This document shows, in pieces, positions 34,308 through 38,801 of a stretch of DNA of 38,801 nt. The notes below the pieces were generated by a model. It was given only the letters and a program-made list of their open reading frames with translations. It did no database searches and was not told where the DNA came from. This stretch comes from Nemertoderma westbladi. Lineage: Eukaryota > Xenacoelomorpha > Nemertodermatida > Nemertodermatidae. The translations under genes and the position numbers were made by a program. The DNA lies in the NCBI GenBank assembly GCA_032718475.1, contig JAUCBJ010002644.1, positions 1 through 38,801 of the forward strand. The letters are read 5' to 3'. Position 1 is the first letter of the stretch; each line of letters starts with the position of its first letter.

Positions 34308-34719
34308 TTGAGTACGGCCAACTCGGACCGTTTCTACTCCCGCTTCGACTCTTCCTCTCTCCCCGTCTCTCTCTCGTTGATTAGCACCCTCGTCAAGGGA
34401 ACCGCCGTCGTCTACCAGGGCGACGAGCTGCATCTGGAGGTCGGGGTTCCGGTGTCCCCGTTCCCGTGGAACGCAACCGCCCCCAACTACGGATTCACGG
34501 AGTCGGATGTGACCCCGTGGGTCGAGTCGCCGGTCTACCCGGCGTCGGCCAACGTGGTCTCCATGGAGGCCAACAACGGGTCTGTGTTGCACGCGCATCG
34601 CGCGGTCAACAGACTGCGGGTGGAGGAACCGGCGTTGTACAACGGCGGGATGATGGCCGCCAAATCGGATAAACCCGAGTCGGTGTTCGCGTTCTGTCGA
34701 CATCTATACGGCTGGCCGA
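34308..34719 (+). CDS. SLC3A-type amino-acid transporter heavy chain, internal exon c
   Basis: This exon is 412 bp (137 codons plus one base). It enters in phase 0 after a strong acceptor (TTTTTTTCCCCTCCCAG) and ends at a perfect donor, GTGAGTAT at 34720. The peptide begins LSTANSDRFYSRF, where active GH13 enzymes have NHDxxR; the histidine is replaced by serine. It then has KGTAVVYQGDELHL (family 'PGTPxxYYGEEIGM'), PFPWNATAPNYGFTESD (family 'MxWDxxxNAGF') and a helix with LHAHRAVNRLRVEEPALYNG (family 'LxxYRxLxxLRxxxxAL'). Together with the two previous exons this covers the second half of the barrel and enters the C-terminal beta domain. The remaining C-terminal exons are not recognised downstream. 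The exon is markedly GC-rich. An equally long antisense frame is a shadow of that composition. Confidence 0.9.
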
Positions 34720-35260
34720 GTGAGTATAAAGCAAAGTAGGACGTAAAATAGTAAAGTATTGCGTGTTGTAAACTACAATAATAGTCGTATAAAGTTGTTT
34801 TGTGCCGTGGAGCACTGTGTTGTGTTTAGTATGGTAGTGATAGTACCTTGTCGTCGGATACGAACACATCTTTAATGATTGATACGAATGTGATTTTTAG
34901 GAAATGCATGAAAAATCAAAGATACTAAATTTATCGTATCGTATTTTACCCTAATTAATAATTTATTGTAGTTTCTGCTCTAATAAATCAGAAATATTAG
35001 TTCAGCGATATATTTGGTTTAGCAATTTGGTTATTCCTGAATTCTAATAATGTATTTATTTAATTAATTTTTAATGATACATCTCGAGCAACTCATTATA
35101 ATAATGTTCCTATAGTTTGCTGCGGTTACTGGTTCAAGTTATTTTAATAATAATATTATATACGGATACGCCCCCAGTCGGGGAAATAGTCACACAGGTT
35201 ACTTTAATTTATTGTAAACTAATATTATTTAAATTATTAAATTTTGAGTTTAAAAAGATA
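34720..35260. other. AT-rich stretch after the last recognised exon
   Basis: No further exon is supported. It starts with the GTGAGT donor and is probably intronic. Confidence 0.6.
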
Positions 35261-35270
35261 ATAAAAAAAC
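35261..35270. repeat. Target-site duplication, left copy
   Basis: ATAAAAAAAC here and ATAAAATAAC at 38321-38330 directly abut the two ends of the foldback-like element and differ at one base. Because the sequence is A-rich, chance similarity cannot be excluded, but the exact abutment at both ends supports it. Confidence 0.7.
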
Positions 35271-35542
35271 GGGTGTAAACGTTAAGCAGACACTGGTGCA
35301 ACAGTGGTGCAGACAGTGGTGCAGACACCTGGTGCAAACAGTGGTGCAGACACCTGGTGCAAACAGTGGTGCAGATAGTGGTGCAGACACCTGGTGCAAA
35401 CAGTGGTGCAGATAGTGGTGCAGACAGTGGTGCAGACACCTGGTGCAGACAGTGGTGCAGACAGTGATGCAGACAGTGATGCAGACAGTGATGCAGACAG
35501 TGGTGCAGACAATGGTGCAGACAGTGGTGCAGACACCTGGTG
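35271..35542. repeat. Foldback element left inverted terminal arm
   Basis: A unique cap of about 30 bases is followed by about 20 subrepeats of the GTGCAGACAGTG type. The apparent histidine/cysteine-rich open frames on the minus strand arise from the subrepeat length (multiple of three) and are not genes. Confidence 0.92.
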
Positions 35543-35574
35543 TAGACAGTAAAGGAGCAGGTTAGTAAAGGAGC

Positions 35575-35612
35575 AGGTTTCAGAGGAGTATTGGGGGAAC
35601 CAAAACAATAAA
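35575..35612. repeat. 38-bp direct repeat, left copy (LINE target duplication)
   Basis: AGGTTTCAGAGGAGTATTGG and the following 18 bases recur exactly at 37575-37612, bracketing the reverse transcriptase remnant. This is interpreted as the target-site duplication of that insertion. Confidence 0.9.
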
Positions 35613-37537
35613 TGACCAAACAAATGACCTTCATAAGGCGCAGAAAGAGTCCCGACTCAAACAGACTACAGCGGCCAAGAATGCAGTTAAGGCTGCATCT
35701 AGGTCCCTGAACAGGCAGTACTCTGTTAATCTACAGGAGCTAATAAACCAACAGGTTGATGCCATCAATGATGCCGACGACAGCAGGCAATCATCCCAGG
35801 CATGGAAATCGATCAATTTGCTTACTCGGCGGAAAAGCCAACCAACCACCAAGGTTAAGGCTGAATCACCAGCCGATCGCCTCAATGGTTGGAAAGCCCA
35901 CTTTGAAAAGCTCCTCATTATTGACAGGGTATTGCCTGATAACTTTATAGAAGTAAAAGTGTCTGAGTCTGTACTCCCAGATATTCCCATTGGCGATATC
36001 TCCTTTGCAGAAGTGAAGGCTGCTGCAAAGAGCATTAAGACCAATCGTGCCAGTGGAGTAGATGGTGTTCCCCCTGAGGTCTTTAAAATACCTGAGTGTT
36101 TAAAGCTCCCCATCATAGTAGACATGTACAGAACAACAAGAGACCCACAAGAAATGAAAACAAATAAGTTGGTGCCAGTTCCCAAGAAGGGCAACCTAAC
36201 ACTCTATGGTTCTTTTCGGGGAATCTCATTGATCTCGATTGCTGCAAAGCTATACAATAGAATTATATTAAATCGCATCAGGGATCCCATTGAGAGACTG
36301 CACCGTGGAAATCAGAATGGGTTCCGTAAAAGTCGTGGGACCATGGAGCCCATTTTGGCACTTAGGATAATTGAAGAATTATCAAAAAAGAAACACAGGC
36401 ATCTGGCTGTTATCTTTGTTGACTTCTTCAAGGCCTTTGATTCAGTCTCCCGCTCACGTATGTTCAGCATACTTTCATTGTATGGGATTCCTGATGAAAT
36501 TATTGCAGCAATAAGATCAGTATACGATGGTTCGACAACATTTGTGTCTACTGTTGACGGTGACACAGAACCATTTGAAGTGTTATGGGGAGTCCTCCAG
36601 GGAGACACACTTGCACCATTCTTGTTCATAATTGTGGTTGACTATGTTCTACGCATGTCCTTAGATCATCATAATGATGATGGAAACTCCACCTACTGGC
36701 TCCAGAAGTCCCAGAAGTCTAGGAAATCCTGCCAAGTTCCTAACTGATCTAGACTTTGCTGATGACTTAGGAGTACTCTCAGAATCATTAGAGGGAGCCC
36801 AACGGCTCCTCAGCTCATTAGAACATGCTGCTTCTAGTGTTGGTCTTTTTATTAACTCCAGAAAGACCACAATTTTGACAGTTAACTTTGAAAGTCCTCA
36901 GCAAGTCTCTGATCGGATGAGCATAAGCTCAAAGGATGGTATGCTTGAGCATGTGGATGACTTCTGTTACCTGGGATCATGGATCCGGAAGTCAGGTGAG
37001 GACCTTCGAATACGTAAGGGAAAGGCATGGGCGCCTTGAATAGGCTTTCCATGATTTGGAAGTCACCGAGAATTAATCGGAAACTTAAGAGTCCGATTAT
37101 TTAGAGCAGCAGTAGTTCCAGTACTCCTCTATGGGAGTCCATCCTGGGCTCTAACTGCTGAGGACACCAAATCTCTGGATGGCACATTCACAAGAATGCT
37201 ACGCCGGGTTCATTGTGTCAAGTACAATGCACACATCTCCAACCAGACACTATATAACATTGGAGGTGTCTCATTGGTTCCCCCTAGCTTGACACTAGAA
37301 CAAAATCGCCTCCGCTTTGCAGGACATTGCTTTCGCCGTGCAGGACCAGCCAGTGCATAATCTTGTACTTTAGCAGCCTCATATGGAGTGAATAAGCATG
37401 GTGGACAGCCCATGACTTTCTTGAGACGCATCTTAAAGGACGCTGGCCTTGAAGATGCGGATGATCTAGCAAATGTCATGGGTGATAGGGAGTTGTGGCG
37501 GCGCCATTTTGTCGACAAGCCGGCACAGCATTCTTAA
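35613..37537 (+). pseudogene. LINE reverse transcriptase, frameshifted remnant
   Basis: An open frame in phase with 35638 gives the linker that follows the endonuclease (AQKESRLKQTT...AWKSINLLTRRK), then reverse transcriptase motifs: FRGISL (near 36214), NQNGFRKSRGT, motif A VDFFKAFDSV (36418-36447) and motif B GVLQGDTLAPFLF. That frame stops at 36747. The polymerase centre FADD at 36755-36766 is in the +1 frame, so a frameshift lies at about 36656-36745. Further shifts occur near 37031-37050 and 37100. The thumb/C-terminal region (VLLYGSPSWALT, RMLRRVHCVKYN, RLRFAGHCFRRAG) is broken by an in-frame TAA at 37358 and continues (WRRHF) to a TAA at 37535. It resembles endonuclease/reverse-transcriptase LINE proteins widespread in marine invertebrates; the exact clade is not assigned. 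The copy is inactive. Confidence 0.93.
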
Positions 37538-37574
37538 AAATGCACCTGCAATGCAGCATGCCGATCCTAGTAGT
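35613..37574 (+). mobile_element. 5'-truncated non-LTR retrotransposon (LINE) insertion
   Basis: A 1.96-kb insertion lies between exact 38-bp direct repeats inside the foldback-like element. Its content is a decayed reverse transcriptase gene read on the + strand. The endonuclease domain that precedes the reverse transcriptase in such LINEs is absent, as expected for 5' truncation during target-primed reverse transcription. The 3' end has no poly(A); it ends CCTAGTAGT at the duplication, perhaps a short TAG-type tail. Confidence 0.88.
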
Positions 37575-37612
37575 AGGTTTCAGAGGAGTATTGGGGGAAC
37601 CAAAACAATAAA
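37575..37612. repeat. 38-bp direct repeat, right copy
   Basis: An exact copy of 35575-35612, located 2000 bp downstream of it, immediately after the LINE remnant. Confidence 0.9.
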
Positions 37613-37625
37613 CGTTATTGTTTTG

Positions 37626-37711
37626 CGGGCTAAGAATAAATACCCAAGGGCCAAGAATACTCGCGGGCTAAGAATACTCGTGGGCTAAGAATACTCGCGG
37701 GCTAAGAATTC
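37626..37711. repeat. 17-bp tandem repeat in the foldback interior
   Basis: About four to five copies of GGGCTAAGAATACTCGC, the first and last diverged. It is unrelated in sequence to the other 17-bp minisatellite at 3257-5910. Confidence 0.88.
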
Positions 37712-38112
37712 CTGAGACCTTACTGTAGTTATTGAATGTACATCCCCAGCATGAGACAATATCTTAATGAGCTCGTTTTATTATACAGTAATAAGCAGTG
37801 GCTCCAGTAAAGGTAAACAAATTAAACATACTCTGTATAAAGTAGGTCATGTAAAAACAATCAAACACTGTCGCTTAAACCTCATTCCTTGGAGACATTG
37901 CTGCTTACAATTTATAGACATTATTGTTTATATGAAAACGGGAATACCGATTGATTACTTTCGTACACACCACTACATACCTCCTCCCTACTTCATGTAG
38001 AACCTTTCAGTAGTTACTCGTATATTTGTAGATAATAAAGTCTATGATAAAATATAATATAATAGTGTCTTGTGGTATTGTGTTTTGTGGTACTCTGGTA
38101 TTTCAGTATTTT
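37712..38112. other. AT-rich interior of the foldback element
   Basis: No transposase or other domain is recognised. An open frame of 77 codons near 37767-38000 has no recognisable motif and no coding bias. Confidence 0.5.
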
Positions 38113-38320
38113 CACCAGGTGTCTGCACCAGTGTCTGCACCAGTGTCTGCACCATTGTCTGCACCACTGTCTGCACCATGTCTGCACCAGTGTCTGCACC
38201 AGTGTCTGCACCATTGTCTGCACCACTGTCTGCATCACTGTCTGCACCACTGTCTGCACCACTGTCTGCACCAGTGTCTGCACCACTGTCTGCACCAGTG
38301 TCTGCTTAACGTTTACACCC
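38113..38320. repeat. Foldback element right inverted terminal arm
   Basis: About 14 subrepeats of CTGCACCAGTGT type, then the cap TCTGCTTAACGTTTACACCC, which is the reverse complement of the left cap. It is shorter than the left arm by about 64 bp, a difference in subrepeat number. Confidence 0.92.
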
Positions 38321-38330
38321 ATAAAATAAC
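38321..38330. repeat. Target-site duplication, right copy
   Basis: ATAAAATAAC directly follows the right terminus and matches the left flank ATAAAAAAAC at 9 of 10 bases. Confidence 0.7.
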
Positions 38331-38801
38331 ATGTATGCTCTGCTCATACAAAGCAATTGATATGAACCAGAATCTCTAATTTACCCCCAATGCCCTTGTA
38401 ACCTCTTGTGATACAAATAACAATCAGTTAGGTGCAATCGTTAATAATTCCGCGATTTCTCCATTTATCATAACAAAATATTTAAATAAGTTAATCGGCA
38501 ATTATTATATACAAATTATTGTTATATATATTATTTGTAATCAATCAATTCAGTCATTTGGTACATCCAAAGTCAGGCCAGTTAGTGTATTGTATACTAT
38601 ACAGCCATGTGTGAATCAGGTCAGATAACTAACTATGATTCTACACATGTCGGCCAGGATGTTACTTAGGTTAAAAGCGCCTTTCTGTGATCAGCAAAAA
38701 CAGAACAATGAGCTTACGTTAGAAATCATGACTTCATGGCGGATTGCTTACCAACTTCCAATAAAAAGCCACTGTGCGTCATTGTTTACGTTGTAACATA
38801 G
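38331..38801. other. AT-rich non-coding end of the window
   Basis: No exon, RNA gene or repeat is recognised. Further exons of the SLC3A-like gene, if any, would lie beyond the window. Confidence 0.6.

Larger units (their letters stand above)
35271..38320. mobile_element. Foldback-like DNA transposon with tandem-repeat inverted termini
   Basis: This 3050-bp element is bounded by inverted repeats that match outward to the same base. The left end reads GGGTGTAAACGTTAAGCAGA, and the right end reads the same in reverse complement. Inside this cap each arm is a run of 12-bp subrepeats, GTGCAGACAGTG and variants, with interspersed ACACCTGGTG. Both arms stop at CAGACACCTGGTG (left arm 35271-35542, right arm 38113-38320). 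A 10-bp near-identical duplication flanks the element. Long inverted termini built of short tandem subrepeats with a 9-10 bp duplication are typical of foldback and Mutator-like elements. No transposase is recognised; the interior is a nested LINE remnant, a small repeat and AT-rich sequence. It lies 3' of the recognised SLC3A-like exons and may be in an intron of that gene. Confidence 0.82.

Noticed and set aside
34284-34703. Minus-strand gene opposite the third SLC3A-like exon
   Set aside because: The plus strand has clear family motifs and matching splice sites. The antisense frame is arginine-rich low-complexity sequence arising from GC-rich codons.
35209-35634. Histidine/cysteine-rich protein on the minus strand
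   Set aside because: It is a translation of the 12-bp subrepeats of the foldback terminal arm, and the inverse arm at 38113-38320 gives the same peptide.
35631-36194. Minus-strand protein of 187 codons
   Set aside because: It is the antisense shadow of the LINE reverse transcriptase, whose motifs are clear on the plus strand.

Overview
The window is invertebrate metazoan nuclear DNA. The evidence is spliced coding exons with canonical GT-AG introns in AT-rich surroundings, two tRNA-derived SINEs, a non-LTR retrotransposon remnant, terminal-inverted-repeat elements and very large minisatellites. One SINE carries a motif I recall from many marine invertebrate SINEs, so a marine animal is plausible. 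I cannot name the species. Nothing here looks bacterial or viral.

Layout: 1-7670 is AT-rich repeat territory. It holds six copies of a 15-bp motif, two SINEs (about 721-1200 and 3015-3256), a 373-bp Harbinger-like MITE (2340-2712), and three blocks of a 17-bp minisatellite inside duplicated flanking sequence (3257-6075). From about 7670 to 33143 runs one giant minisatellite of roughly 780 subunits of 31-32 bp. The subunits form 63/64-bp dimers, then blocks of about 1.3-1.65 kb, then two tandem copies of a block of about 7.5 kb. A 461-bp insertion with a 7-bp target duplication interrupts it at 32209-32669.

The array ends exactly at a coding exon. Three consecutive + strand exons (about 33144-33386, 33721-33999, 34308-34719) encode about 311 residues of a glycoside-hydrolase-13-like domain of the SLC3A amino-acid-transporter heavy-chain type. 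The catalytic residues appear to be lost. Upstream exons (membrane anchor, N-terminal barrel) and the C-terminal end are not found here, so the array is probably intronic and the gene is partial in this window.

Downstream, 35271-38320 is a 3.05-kb foldback-like element. Its inverted termini are built of 12-bp tandem subrepeats and it is flanked by a 10-bp near-perfect target duplication. Nested within it is a 5'-truncated, frameshifted LINE (reverse transcriptase) between 38-bp direct repeats.

The most interesting feature is the relationship between the giant array and the exon. Every subunit carries a pyrimidine tract plus TTACAG, which resembles a 3' splice site. The last subunit supplies the acceptor of the SLC3A-like exon, and the first 19 or so exon bases align to the repeat unit. 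The array may have grown from, or invaded, a real intron-exon boundary.
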